Positions 9,300 to 20,500 of a stretch of 64,000 nt of DNA are shown here, piece after piece. The position numbers and the translations under genes were made by a program. This DNA comes from Aptenodytes patagonicus (lineage: Eukaryota > Chordata > Aves > Sphenisciformes > Spheniscidae): positions 11,126,501 through 11,190,500 of the forward strand of contig NC_134963.1 in NCBI RefSeq assembly GCF_965638725.1, read 5' to 3'. Position 1 is the first letter of the stretch. Each line of letters starts with the position of its first letter. Under the pieces are notes generated by a model that saw nothing but the letters and a program-made list of their open reading frames with translations, searched no databases and was not told the DNA's origin.

Positions 9300-10340
9300 A
9301 CTCCTCTGCCTGCAGGCACATGGATGGGACACCCTGGGTGCAGCCCCAAGCCCAGGCGCTCCCTGAGGGGTGGCTGTAGCCAGAGGCTGGACACCCTCCC
9401 TGCCCGCTGCCCCTCGGGGCACACCTCATCCCTGTCACTGCGACCGGGCAGCCCAGGGGCACGACCTGCCGTGGGCACCCAGAGTTTGCAGCAGTCTGGA
9501 GACACCCCTGCCCATGCCCCAGATGAGGCCACGTCCAGGCCAGCAGCCAGTGGCTGCATGCAGGAGGTCCCCAGTCGGTGAGAAGCTGCATGGGGAGACA
9601 GTGTGTGACAGAGGGAATGGAGGCACCTCCAGCACAGCACGGGCTGGTGAGAGGCACCACCATGGAGACCAGAGACGGGGGACTGCCTGGGCAGGGGGCA
9701 TGAGCTCCGGTGGGGACTTTCCAAGGTCAAATGTGCCCCAGGTAACACCCTCTCCCCACACACCTTCTGTCCCCACGGCAGCACAAAGCACCCAGGGCAC
9801 ATGGGCTCTGGCTCTTGGGCTCCTCCGCACCCCTTGGGATGAGTCAGGAACGCCCCCCAAATGCAGCCAGGCCCAGAGTACGCTGGAGGGGAATGGAAAG
9901 GGGAGACGCAGTGCCTGGCGGCTTACAGCATAGCCCTGCAATGGACAGACCTTCCCAGAGCCAATGGGTCCCTACCCAGCCCAGGGATTATCCCAAACCC
10001 CACCTCTGCTCATCTCCAAGGAAAGGCTCTCAGACACAAGAAGGACAGAAACTCCCCCTGCCCAGCAGCACGACACTACTGCCCCATGGAAACCATGGCT
10101 TGCATGTGCCTGGGGCAAGGCAGGAGGTGCTCAGCACCACACACCGACACTGCACTGATAGCACCAGAGGGGAGGTGGCATCAGGACAGAGATGCAGGCA
10201 AAACCCTGCAAAGGCAGAGCCAGAACAGGTGCAAGTGCAAAAGGGAGCCAACTGCCTACCCTCTGCAGCTCTTCCCCACACAGGGGAGGCGTAGGAACAA
10301 ACAGGACAGAAAAAACTAATCTCAGCATCACCATGACCCT
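9300..10340. other. Spacer between V8 and V9, no gene seen
   Basis: About 1 kb of moderately GC-rich DNA. Several frames stay open by composition, but none shows a recognisable domain, leader or V body. Confidence 0.55.
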
Positions 10341-10344
10341 GACC

Positions 10345-10657
10345 AGCATTGCTGCTGCCGTCCCAGCCACCGCAGTAATATCCCAGCCACCGCAGTAATA
10401 GACAGCCTCGTCCTCGGCTTGGACCCCAGTGATGGTTAACGTGCCCGTGGAGCCGGACTGGGATCCGGAGAATCGCGAAGGGATGTCCGAGGGTCTATTG
10501 GTGTTATCGTAGATCACAGTGACGGGGCCACTGCCAGGAACCTTCTGCTGGAACCAGCCATAGCTGTAGCTGCTCCCGGAGCAGGTGATCCGGACGGTTT
10601 CTCCCGGGTTCGCTGACACCGAGGACGGCTGAGTCAGCGCTGCCTGGACCAGGGAAC
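10345..10657 (-). pseudogene. IGLV: Ig lambda V pseudosegment 9 with a 20-bp tandem duplication at CDR3
   Basis: The V exon starts at 10657 and is typical up to YYC ([31 protein letters not shown]). At about 10361-10400 the 20-bp unit tcccagccaccgcagtaata occurs twice in tandem. The second cysteine codon and start of CDR3 are therefore repeated and the reading frame shifts ([11 protein letters not shown]). There is no RSS and no leader exon. The flank upstream of the intron stub resembles that of V5. Confidence 0.85.
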
Positions 10658-10777
10658 CTGGAGAGGGAGAGGAGAGAGGGGAGGAGACGGGGGTCAGGCA
10701 GTGCCCCAGGAGCACAGCCCTCCCTGGGCAGTGGGACAGGGAATGCCACAATCAGAGGAGAACAGACCCGTACGTGA

Positions 10778-11048
10778 TGTCCTGGTCTCGGCTGGGATAG
10801 AGTTAATTTTCTTCCTGGTAGCTGGTACAGTGCTGTGGTTTGGATTTAGGATGAGAATAATGTTGAAAACACACCGGTGTTTTAGTTGTTGCTAAGCAGT
10901 GCTTACACTAGCCAAGGACTGTTCAGCTTCCCATGCTCTACCAACCGAGAAGGCTGGAGGTGCACGAGAAGCTGGGAGGGGGCACAGCCAGGACAGCTGG
11001 CCCAAACTGGCCAGAGGGATATTCCATACCATGGGACATCATGCTCAT
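10778..11048 (+). mobile_element. Endogenous retrovirus LTR fragment (fossil)
   Basis: The sequence starts TGTCCTGG, continues with gctgggatagagttaatttt and ends near gacatcatgctcat. It is recognisably one of the LTRs widespread in neoavian genomes. The family is uncertain (ERVL- or ERVK-like); I cannot place it without a repeat library. It stands alone, with no internal viral sequence on either side, so it is a solo or truncated LTR. It lies between V9 and V10. It has diverged from copies I know of and is probably not recent. Confidence 0.75.
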
Positions 11049-11099
11049 TTTCTCTGATTTTGGAGTCTGTGTCTCACTTCCTATTACACATTGTCACCA

Positions 11100-11404
11100 G
11101 ACACCATAGCTGCTGCCATCGTAGCCACCACAGTAATAGACAGCCTCGTCCTCGGCTTGGACCCCAGTGATGGTTAACGTGCCCGTGGTGCCGGACGTGG
11201 ATCCGGAGAATCGCGAAGGGATGTCTGAGGGTCTCTTGTTGCTCTCATAGATCACAGTGACAGGGCCACTGCCAGGAACCTTCTGCTGGTACCAGCCAAC
11301 ATAGCTGCTGCTGCTGCCGCCCCCGGAGCAGGTGATCCGGACGGTTTCTCCCAGGTTTGCTGACACTGAGGGCGGCTGAGTCAGCGCTGCCTGGACCAGG
11401 GAAC
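11100..11404 (-). pseudogene. IGLV: Ig lambda V pseudosegment 10, leaderless and without RSS
   Basis: The V exon is open from 11404: [51 protein letters not shown]3 GGYDGSSYG. No RSS follows; the 3' flank is that of V6. From its FR1 through the leader-intron stub and on into V11 (11354-11736) the sequence is nearly identical to 1228-1610 at an offset of 10126. Its CDRs and 3' flank differ from V1, so the duplicate pair has been patched since copying. Confidence 0.85.
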
Positions 11405-11624
11405 CTGGAGAGGGAGAGGAGAGAGGGGAGAAGAAGGGACTTGGCCCCAGGAGCACAGCCCTCCCCAGGCAGCGGGAAAGGGACAGGGCTCCTGTGCCCA
11501 GAGACCATGATGCCATGGAGGGACCCAGAGCCCCGCACACAGAGCACAAGGCCAGAGCGCGAGGGTCCTGCAAGGAGAAGCGGCAGCAGCAAGAAGAGGG
11601 GTAATGCCAGAGTCGGTGCCTCCG

Positions 11625-12103
11625 TCGTGCTGACCAGCACTGCTGCCATCGTTGCTACCACAGTAATAGACAGCCTCGTCCTCGGCTTGGACCCCAGTGA
11701 TGGTTAACGTGCCCGTGGTGCCGGACACAGAGCCAGAGAATCGCGAAGGGATGTCCGAGGGTCTCTGGTTCTTGTTGTAGATCACAGTGACAGGGCCACT
11801 CCCAGGTGTCTTCTGCTGGTACCAGCCGACACCACTGCCGCTGCTACCCCCGGAGCAGGTGATCCGGACGGTTTCTCCTGGGTTCGCTGACATCGAGGGC
11901 GGCTGAGTCAGTGCTGCCTGGACCAGGGAACCTGGAGAGGGAGAGGAGAGAGGGCAGAAGACGGGGGTCAGGCAGTGCCCCAGGAGCACAGCCCTCCCTG
12001 GGCAGCGGGACGGGGATGGGCCCCCTGAGCCCAAAGGCCCCAGCCAGGCACAGCCAGTCCGGCCGTGGGTGAGCACCGCGAGGAGGAGAGGGGCCCAGGC
12101 CAC
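11625..12103 (-). pseudogene. IGLV: Ig lambda V pseudosegment 11: leader without start codon, no RSS
   Basis: The V exon is open from 11941: [54 protein letters not shown]3 [10 protein letters not shown] leader relic ([13 protein letters not shown]) lies upstream, but the ATG is GTG (12101-12103) and the CAG|GTGCCC donor is gone. The octamer position (near 12201) reads cgtggaaacg where V2 and V4 have catgcaaatc. No RSS follows. It is the duplicate partner of V2, having lost the promoter and leader functions that V2 kept. Confidence 0.85.
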
Positions 12104-12209
12104 GGCGTCATGCCACCAGCTCTGCGTCCCCATGCCGATGGGGCTGTGCCATGGACCCCGACTCCCTCTTAAGCCCCCGCATGCCTGGGCACGGCCCCTC
12201 CGTGGAAAC

Positions 12210-13110
12210 GTGGCCCCCAACGTTCACTGGCAGCTCCTGTCCCAGTGCTCCCCCTGCCCACTGCAGGCACGTCTCTGGCCCACCAAAAGGCACCGAGGTC
12301 GCTCTGGGCCGCCTGCTCCCTGGGCCACTCAGCTGGCAAAACCAGGTCCTGCTTCACACCAGGGCACCACAACCGCGTTTCTCTCAGGAGCCACAAGACT
12401 GTGACGAGCTGGATCGAGGTGTCCGGGCAAGTGCTCCTCGACTCTGGTTTTGGTAAATACAGCCTTAGCCAAGACACGTGCCAAGGGATGGCCGAAACAC
12501 TTTTCTGCCCTGCCTTGCTGAAGCGGCCTCTGCAGCCGCCTTAGCCCGGCCTGCGTCCCTGGCCTCACCCACCCTTAGAGCATCCCTCTGCGGCAGCACA
12601 GCTCCTCCAGCCGCGCTCCCGCTCCCCTTCCCCTCCCGCCCCGGGCGCTTCTCCGCGGGGCTCCGCACCCGTGGCCGGCCCAGCACAAGCCCGCAGTGCA
12701 CCCCCACTGCAGGCTGGTGCTCCGAGACCTCCCGGGCCAGGGGCCAGGATTGCTCCACCAGCACAGACGCTCCCACTTCTCAGCAGCACCGCGGGGACGA
12801 GGCAAAGCGCCCTGGCCTCCGCTACCTCTGGAGCATGAGGGCAAACGCCCAGCCTGCCCAGCCCCACACACCCGCGCAGAGCTCTCCACGCCACCCTTCC
12901 CAGACCCGCCTCTGCCTTTCCGTGCTGCTCCTAAGCAGGAGGTGGGACGGGTCTGCCGAAGCCGTTAGGGTCCTTGGGCCTCTCTGACAGACCCCAAAAT
13001 GATTCAGGACTGCGTCTCAGGAAGCAAACAGCAGCTTCCTTTCGGCCCCCCGAGCCCCCTCACACCAAATTCCAGCCCCCCTTCACCTTTCAGAAGCATA
13101 ATCAATAGGA
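12210..13110. other. Spacer between the V array and the VPS29-like gene
   Basis: About 0.9 kb with no V remnant, RSS or coding exon that I recognise. Long GC-rich frames on both strands around 12478-12990 look compositional. Confidence 0.55.
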
Positions 13111-15670
13111 CCCGGACACATGAAGACGGGGATTTATTATTCTATGTTCATTCTACAGAAGAGGTTCAATGCCAAGCTACCACCACCCCCTGTGACTCCC
13201 TTAGGCCAGGAACACAGCAGCCCCTCCTTAGACACAGGATATTTTCCACAGGCCTCTTTCTCTTAATCAGCAGCTGCTTCTGCTTCAAGTTCGGGTTCGC
13301 AACCAAGACTAACGCTTTTTTACAAGCTCACAAGCCAGAAAGTGTCGTGGCTGCTTCACAGTCCAACACACCGCCGCAGCAGCAGCACCCCCCCGTGGCC
13401 TGCCTCCACTTCGACTTAACTGGAAGGAGAAGGAATGAAAGGCGGTGAGAAGTCAACAAGCAGGTTTGACCATGATTCAGTACTTCTTGAACTCAATTCT
13501 TTCTACTTGCACATCATCCTCAATTAGTTGGTACACATAAGTGACAACGGTGGAAGCCTGGATATCCATCAGTACAAATGAAGGGATGATGTTCCTGGAA
13601 AGAAAACATGCTTTGTTGATCTTCCCGATTAGCTTACACTTCTCGCTATTAACATACCTTATGCTTACGCATTCTAATACGCTTGGTTGCCAAGGGCTGG
13701 AGGGGTCTGGGAAACACTGCAGTCTGCAGGCACCGACAACAGCGTCTCGGGCAGAGTTGCACTTAGCCTAGAACAGCCCTCGAGGCTACTGAACAGCCTA
13801 CGTCGTGTCAGGCTCAGACATTTAAGCTGACAGTGCCTCCAGAAGTCTGACTTCCTACAAAATATTGGCATGACGCTTCCGGGAAGACACCAGAAAGCCA
13901 AACGACTTCAAGACGCTGTGCAACTCGCCCCTCTCCGGGCCCAGGGAGCAGCCGCAGACGCACCAGTGCCGGGCTGTCACGCCCAACACGTGGGCTAAGT
14001 AAAACCCTGGTAACAGGGGAGCCCCACTGCGGTCCCCGGGAAGAGAGAGAGCTGGCCTCCTTCTCCTCACAGCACTTGCCAGCGCTCTGCAGCACGGTGG
14101 CCAGACACTCACAGGTGAACACACACATTTTGGGTAACACCTATGGGCTCTGCTGCGCTGGGCAGCTCAGGCTCCCCCTCACTCACGTTTCCAGAGCACT
14201 GTAGGCTCCTGTAGCTGATCCCGGGTTGATGTAGAATTTGTTTTCATGTTCAAATGCTTCAAATCTGTGCGTGTGTCCTGAGATGAGAATGTCCACATCC
14301 AGCTGCCTCTGCAGCAGTGCCAGGCTGGCCACATCGCCCCAGGGAATAACTTGATGGCCGTGAATCAGCCCGATTCTGAACTGCCCGACAGTTACTACTT
14401 TCTCTTCAGGATAATTCAGGCTCTGAGAAGGAGAAAGGCACAGCCTATATATCAGCCAAACACCCCTCACCTACGCAATGCAGGTTCCTACGTTCCAAGA
14501 CACGAACGTGCCTTTCCCTATTTGAGTGTACAAGGTCTCTTTCAACACGCGGACCCACTGGATGCTTGTACCACACCCCAGCAAGAGCAACTGCAGAGCA
14601 AAGAGCGGGGAATTTGCGCAGAGACCAGAAGCCTCAAGGCTACCCAACAGTAAATAAACACAGATACACAAGTCCCCAGGTCCTGCAACTACACAGCCAG
14701 CTGGGGGACTCCAGCAGCCTCAGCAGTCACAGACAGACTTGTGCCAGAGTTCACATGAATCAAGTGCATGTATTACCCCCCACACCCAGCCCCCCTGCTG
14801 CAACTGTGACAAGAAGGGTCTAGAAAATCATTTTGTTTCTTCAGTCTTACTCATCCCTACTTCCTATCCTAGTGAATTACAGTTCAGGAATTGCTAAAGC
14901 CGAAGGACTCCCCAGGTCTCATCAAGACAACCACAGCACACGGGAAGGGGGGCTGAGGAATCAACAGCAGCAGGAACGTTACCTCAGAGTCCCCCCTAAC
15001 AACGTGGATGTCCCCAGCCAGAGTCCTGAGGTAGTCATAGCTCTCCTTGGTGCAGAGGTTTCCTGTACACAAGATGTGCTGAATCTTTCCGGGAACCAGC
15101 AGCTCCTTGAACTTCACCGGTAGACCACTGCACCGGTGTGGGATGTGAAGGTCCCCTAACACTAACACCAACTTTGCACACAAGCGGGAGGAAAGAGAGA
15201 GTTTTTAACCCGGGTTGCTTAACAGAACAGCACAAAACCTTTTTGCCGCTCCAGGGCGTTCGCAGAGTCTGGCGAACCATTACAGGCCCAGCAGGGATTT
15301 CTTTCAGATTCAGCTTTGAGGAAACAACCCCTCAGCGTGCCCGAGCTGCCCCGCAGACAGCCCAGCCTGCTCCCACCCGGGGAGAGCCGGGCGCTCTCAC
15401 TCCCTCCCGCAGGTAGCCGGAGGTGAGGGAACGCCCTGCCCGGGGAGACCAAGGCGGCGGGCGCCGCCGCAACGCGGCGAGCCGGGCCAAGCGGCCGCCC
15501 CACGCTGAACCCGCGGGCTCGGGGCCGCTCCCCCGGCCCGGCGGTGCAGCGAAGCGGCAGCGAAGCGGCAGCGAAGCGGCCCCGGGCGCCCTCGGCCGCC
15601 GCTCACCATCCCGCTCCTCCGCGCAGCTCCGATCGCCCCGTTACTCTGACGCGCGCTGAGGTAACCAGGA
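13110..15670 (-). CDS. VPS29L: VPS29-like retromer subunit, complete four-exon gene
   Basis: Exons by splice sites (minus): the ATG alone at 15607-15609 followed by GTGAGC; 14983-15171; 14187-14422; 13477-13594 ending TGA. They join in frame to 181 aa starting [15 protein letters not shown], like human VPS29 isoform 1 (182 aa). VPS29 binds VPS35 in retromer, which recycles cargo from endosomes to the trans-Golgi and plasma membrane. The phosphoesterase-fold residues are all kept: D8 and H10 (GDLH), N39 (CTGN), the RGD aspartate, H in IHGH, and both H of SGHTH. Substitutions are many for so conserved a protein, and VRGDFDEN is shortened to VRGDSES, so this looks like a diverged paralogue of VPS29; a VPS29L gene is known to me from chicken. 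A poly(A) signal lies at 13133-13138. Confidence 0.88.
13133..13138 (-). terminator. Poly(A) signal of the VPS29-like gene
   Basis: AATAAA on the minus strand, about 340 bp after the stop codon at 13477. It is the first consensus signal downstream. Confidence 0.7.
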
Positions 15671-15840
15671 AGTGACGCGCCTCTTTTTCTCCTCCCCCAA
15701 GCCAATGGCAGCTCCAGCGGCTCCCCACGTGATGTCGGCGCCCGTGAAGGGCCCTAACGCCCGCCCCGGTGCGTGCCCGCAGTGCTGAGCATGCGCAGTA
15801 CGGAGGCGCGGCCGTCGCCGCTGTTGAAGTGCGAAAGGCT
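15330..15840 (-). promoter_or_regulatory. CpG-rich promoter of the VPS29-like gene
   Basis: Dense CpG surrounds the first exon. Upstream of the ATG are an ETS-CRE type composite GGAAGTGACG (15668-15677), a CCAAT motif (15702-15706) and an NRF1-like catgcgca (15790-15797). Three tandem copies of about 11 bp (gcagcgaagcg) lie at about 15547-15582. This is the pattern of a ubiquitously active promoter; activity is inferred. Confidence 0.65.
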
Positions 15841-16417
15841 GCGGCGTGTCCGTCGTCCCCCCCCCCCCCCCCGGGTGTTTTTAACGAAATCTGTGGGATT
15901 TTTGTGGAAAAATGCGTTGTCTTTCCGTGTGAAAATGTTCGTATAAAGTACCCACAAGTGCCCGCGTGGCTAAACGTGTCCTTTTCCCCTCAGAAGCTAT
16001 GGGGGGCGCTGGGGCTGTGAGGGGGTGCGGGGTGAGGGGAGATGGCGGTGTGGGGAGGCGAGGGGTGAAGGGGCCGGGGGCGGGAGACGTTGGGGGCCGT
16101 GAGGAGGCGTTGAGGATGCTCAGAAGGGGACAGGTCCCTACGGCGTGGGGAGAGGCCCCCCCGTGAGCAGGGCACGGCGGGTGGTACCTGCGGTGGGGGC
16201 CTCCGGCCCTCTGGGGGAGGTGGGCTCTGCCAGGGGTGGGTGACACAGCTCCATCCGGGCCCAAGAGATCCCACCAAACTCCACGCCATAGCGCCTTTGG
16301 CTCGCCCTCGGAACTCCGGTACCCCAGGGCATGGCGCCATGCCCACGGAGGGACGCCCGAGGGGCTCCTCTGGACGCCACATACATGACACAAGCCGCGT
16401 GGCTAAGGATTAACCTT

Positions 16418-16423
16418 TATTAT
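16418..16423 (-). terminator. Poly(A) signal of VPREB3
   Basis: AATAAA on the minus strand about 375 bp past the VPREB3 stop codon. Confidence 0.65.
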
Positions 16424-16796
16424 CAGGTGAGCCAAACTGCGCAGAAGTCCAAGCCAGGATCACGCCCGCGTTGTGCCAAGTGCTGGAAGAGCCCAGGAAA
16501 GCCAGGCCATGGCGGAGCTCTCCATCTCCCACCGCAGCAGGAGATCCCCACTCCTGTGTGTTCCTGGGCTGAGCCCTGGCAGGTCTCGCACCATGTCAGG
16601 CTGTCTAATGCTCCATGGGGGATGCTTGGGCTCAAAGGGGAAGTTGTTGCACCTCACAGCACAACACAGTGCTGCTGGGCTTGCTCAAGCATGCAAGAGG
16701 GTCTTTTTCCATTCCTCCTAGGGCTGCTGTTCTCCCTGTTGGGGGCTTTGCGTCAGGGTTGCAAGGGAAAATGCAGAAAGCTTTTGTTCCCCGATT

Positions 16797-17420
16797 CTAA
16801 AACCAGTTGAAGGCACGTGACAGGGAGCAGTAATAGTTGCCGTTGTCTTCATGGCAGGTGGATGTGATGATGAGGATGCAGGCATTGCTGGCGAGGTCTT
16901 TGATAGCAGAGAAGCGGTCAGGAATCTTGGCGGGCTTGTGCTTGTCTTCCTCGGAGTTGTAATAGAGCAGATACCTCAGGGAGTGCCCCGGGCGCTGCTG
17001 GTACCAGGAGATGCCGAACTCGCTGATATTGTACTGGGGGCTCAGGGTGCAGGACAGCCGAGCAGTCTGCCCAGGCAGCACCGACACGGAGGATGGCTGG
17101 GTCAGCACGGGCTGAGCCCCGGAAGCTGCACACACCAAGGATGCAGTTACTGATGGGCTGAGCCATGTCCCCCACCGCCCTCAGCCCTAAAATGTCCCCC
17201 TGCTCTCTTGAGGCAACCCCATTACCCAGCCTCCATCCTGCTCATCACACCACACAGCCCTGGAGCAAAATGCCCTACTCGGACTAACATCCTCCTGGCA
17301 CAGCCCAGTCCTGCCCGCCACCCGGCAGTGCCCCCCCCAGACAGCAGCTAGCTCAGCCACACCACCCTTACCTGTCCCCACTGTGCCCACCAGGAGCAGG
17401 ACCATGAAGCCCAGGGCCAT
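16797..17420 (-). CDS. VPREB3: VPREB3 (pre-B lymphocyte protein 3)
   Basis: Exon 1 (17372-17420) encodes a signal peptide MALGFMVLLLVGTVGT and ends ACAG|GTAAGG. Exon 2 (16797-17125) follows a GTGTGCAG acceptor and encodes one Ig V-type domain: [78 protein letters not shown] then stop. Length is about 125 aa (human 123). There is no J-like strand or constant domain, as known for VPREB3 (8HS20). The protein is known to associate with nascent mu heavy chains in the endoplasmic reticulum of B-lineage cells. It sits beside the lambda V array and before CHCHD10, the conserved order. An octamer-like ATTTACAT (17512-17519) and an EBF1 consensus (18161-18170) lie upstream. Confidence 0.93.
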
Positions 17421-17511
17421 GGCAGGAAGCAGAGGAAGGGAGGCTGTTTCGGAGAGGGTCTGCAGTGCTACACGAACCCAGGTTGCTGTGCCGCTGGCGC
17501 CGGTGAGGCGT

Positions 17512-17519
17512 ATGTAAAT
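17512..17519 (-). promoter_or_regulatory. Octamer-like element upstream of VPREB3
   Basis: ATTTACAT on the minus strand, one base from the Ig octamer ATTTGCAT, about 92 bp before the start codon, which is the spacing seen at V2 and V4. A role in B-cell expression is inferred. Confidence 0.45.
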
Positions 17520-17520
17520 G

Positions 17521-20500
17521 ACACAGGGGGCTCAGGGACTCCGGCTCCCCGCGTTGCTCGCTTTGCTGCAGCTGGGCTTCAGGGAGGGGGCTCGAAGCAG
17601 TGGGGCGAGAGCTAAGCATTGCGACCCACTGCCCACCTTCACCCCAGGCTAGGCCGTTTCCTCCAGGTGCACCGATGCACGCACAGCCCACCCCACCACT
17701 CTCTGCCCCGGGTATGGCGGGGAGGCATCACTGACCATCTCTCCTCTCTGATGGGGGGAGCAGAGAGGTTTCCCTGTGGTCTTACACTCCGACCTTTTGC
17801 CTCGGGCCCTCTGCCACCAGGTGCGCAGGAGGCCAGGAGCCTGAGCCACACCATGCCAAGGATGCCCTGCGGTAGCAGCAGGCTGGAGGCCAGCTGGCTC
17901 TGCTGCCGCCAGGGAGAATGAAAGATAGGACGTGCCAGAGCCCCCCAGCAGCTGTCTCATCGCAGATGCAATATAAGGAAAGTTGCTGCTCCCTTCTCCA
18001 TGCAGCTCCATCGCTGTGACAAGAGTGACTGCCCCGCGGCATGGGCTGGGAGCTGCCGACGGTGCTGAGAGCGCTGCCTCTTCGCCAGGGCTGCCTCAAA
18101 AACAGCAGCCACGGGCAAACATGCGGGGGTGGCTGCCAAAGTCACCTGCCAGAAGGCATTTCCCAAGGGAGCCGAGTGCGGCAAGACACAGCTGTAGCAC
18201 AGCTGGTGCCTTGGGCGGAAAGACAGCAGACCGTTACAGCAAAAGGCTGCCAGACTCACCGGGCGTAAAGCCCCTCCCGTCTGTAACACCCATCGCAGGG
18301 CTCAGAGACACCACATTACACAGCCAGCCACAGTCAAAGGCTGGCCTCCCCCCAGCACGTCTCTGCACCCTCCAGCCACCAGCCCACGGCAGTCCTTCAC
18401 AGCAGGGCGGTCGGCAGGCACTTCGCAGTGTCCCGTAACCAGTGGGTACCTCCTGCCCTCCACAGGCAGGCTCAGCCCCCCCCGATGCCACCACATCACC
18501 ATCCAGGGATGGCCCTTTCCCTCCCCTCTGCAGCACCCAGCTCTGCTCCCAAGGTGTCCCCAAGCCAAAGACGTTTGCAAGTGGTTCCTGACGTGACTGG
18601 CCCGTGCGTGCTCTGGGTTTGAGGGAAAATGGAGCTCTGAGGCAGAGCCCTGCCTCATTAGAACACCCCAGCACCGTGTCTCTGGCACGGGCAGGTCCTG
18701 AAGAGAAGCACCACTATCATCCAAGGATGCGACGCAGCAAGTTGGACACTTGCTTTGCTGTGCCATGCTGCAGTGCTCTGAACAAGGGCTGGTGCGCCCA
18801 ACGGCTCGTCTATTTTTTCCTCATTCTCTATCAGTTGGTCTAACAAAAGCAATTACCCACACCACCTTGCCCAATTTACTGTGACACAGCCTCCCTTGGG
18901 AGCAGTGAGGGGAAAATGAGAGTGAAAGGCGGTGACTGGGACAATCAGAACAGCTATAACACAGATGCCACAGAGCAGGGTCCGCACCTGTAGTGCCATG
19001 AAGTAGCAAGGTGCCAATTAGCCCTGATGGGACCATACAGCACCTTGCACACCTGGGCCGCAGGGGCTGCTGCAGTACAGGAGGGCAGCAAGGGTTGTCG
19101 TACACCTGCCAGGGGGATGTGGAGCATATAGGTGCCACACAGCAGTCCCTGCACATGCAGTAAAGCCTGCCTGTGTCCCACCTGTGCCCATCCAGGCAAA
19201 CCTGCTATATCAGACTTATTTAAGCCAGGCTACAGCAGGCAGCAACAGCTGCACGAGACCAGCTCCAAAACCCACTCAAGGCTGGGGCTTTGCCTTCATG
19301 TCTTCCGACCTCGTGAAGCCCTGCCATTGCAGCATATGAGCAGCTTGTGTTTCATACAGCCAGGCCCCTGCGCCCATGCAGGTACGAGCACGCTGCAGAC
19401 GCAGCTCCAGCTGTTGCCCACCAGCACTCCCCAAACTCTGCAAGGTGGTGGCAAGGTGAACATGAGTCGTCCTGCATATGTGTCCTAGGTGAGGAGCGTC
19501 ACACACACACACCCTGTCACCAAGCCCCGAGCAGATCAAGTCCATGGATTAGACAGAGACTGTGAAACGAAGACCCACCAAGGCAGAAGGAAATCACATC
19601 CTCATGCAAGGAGGGGCATTTTGGAGAAAGGAATTTGTCCACGAGCAGCGAGCACTGGATATGCAGTACATCAGTGTTGTTACGAGTTCCCACCATTCAG
19701 GTCCTCCACATCTGCTGACCAGCCTGGGGACATGATTTCATCCGAATGTCTCAGCGTCTCTGCAGGAAAAGGGGATGATGCTACAGGGCCCCCTAAGCAC
19801 TGCTGCAGGATCACTTGCACAGCAACATTTGGGCACCAAATGGAAGATGCAGCTGGTGCATAAAGCCATGCACATCGCTCTGACAGCCCAGGGTGCAGGG
19901 AAGTACCGGGCTGTGCAAAGTGCAAGAGTGGGTACAAGCCCAGCCCCACGCTCACCCTGTTCTGCCAGCTTTATTGCCTCCTGCATGAGGTACAAGAGGT
20001 GCTCAGTGAACAGAAGGAACTCACCCAAACGAAGCAGGTTTTATCCCAGATTGACACGTCACTGACCAAGCACAGCTATCCCTGTCAGGCCAGGGCAAAA
20101 CATGGACCAGGACTTACTGCCATTTGCTGCTAAGCCCTGTGGCTTCCTCCTGCTCTGCAGCGCAGGTACAGCTGCTGTCCTGACAACTGCCCACAGCTCC
20201 TCCCTGGCTGTGAAACCCCACTACCTCACGCCCCAGAGTAGGACCGGAGCAGGCAGGGTCCTGAGGAAGGTTTTTCCAGTGGCATCCGACCATCTCACAG
20301 GGGAGACCACGGCTGCCCTTGCAGCGGCACTGGGCTCAGCTAGCAGCAGGGTGGGCAGATGTGGCACTGCAGCCCAGACAAGCTGCAGGACAAACAGCGG
20401 CAGCAGGAAACACCACAAGACTGCAAAAAGTCTGAACTTCAGAGCAGCTGGGACCACACAGACCAGGCAGCCTTCCCAAAAGGCTGTTGTTTAGCCCAGC

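Noticed and set aside
1-12400. J or C segments of the lambda locus
   Set aside because: I looked for FG-G-TTLTVL and the Cλ domain (cysteines with the FYPS-type motif) in the translated frames and found neither; they are presumably to the left.
19955-20028. Possible minus-strand exon (EHLLYLMQEAIKLAEQ followed by GTGAGC)
   Set aside because: It has a plausible donor and peptide, but there is no matching family and no second exon.
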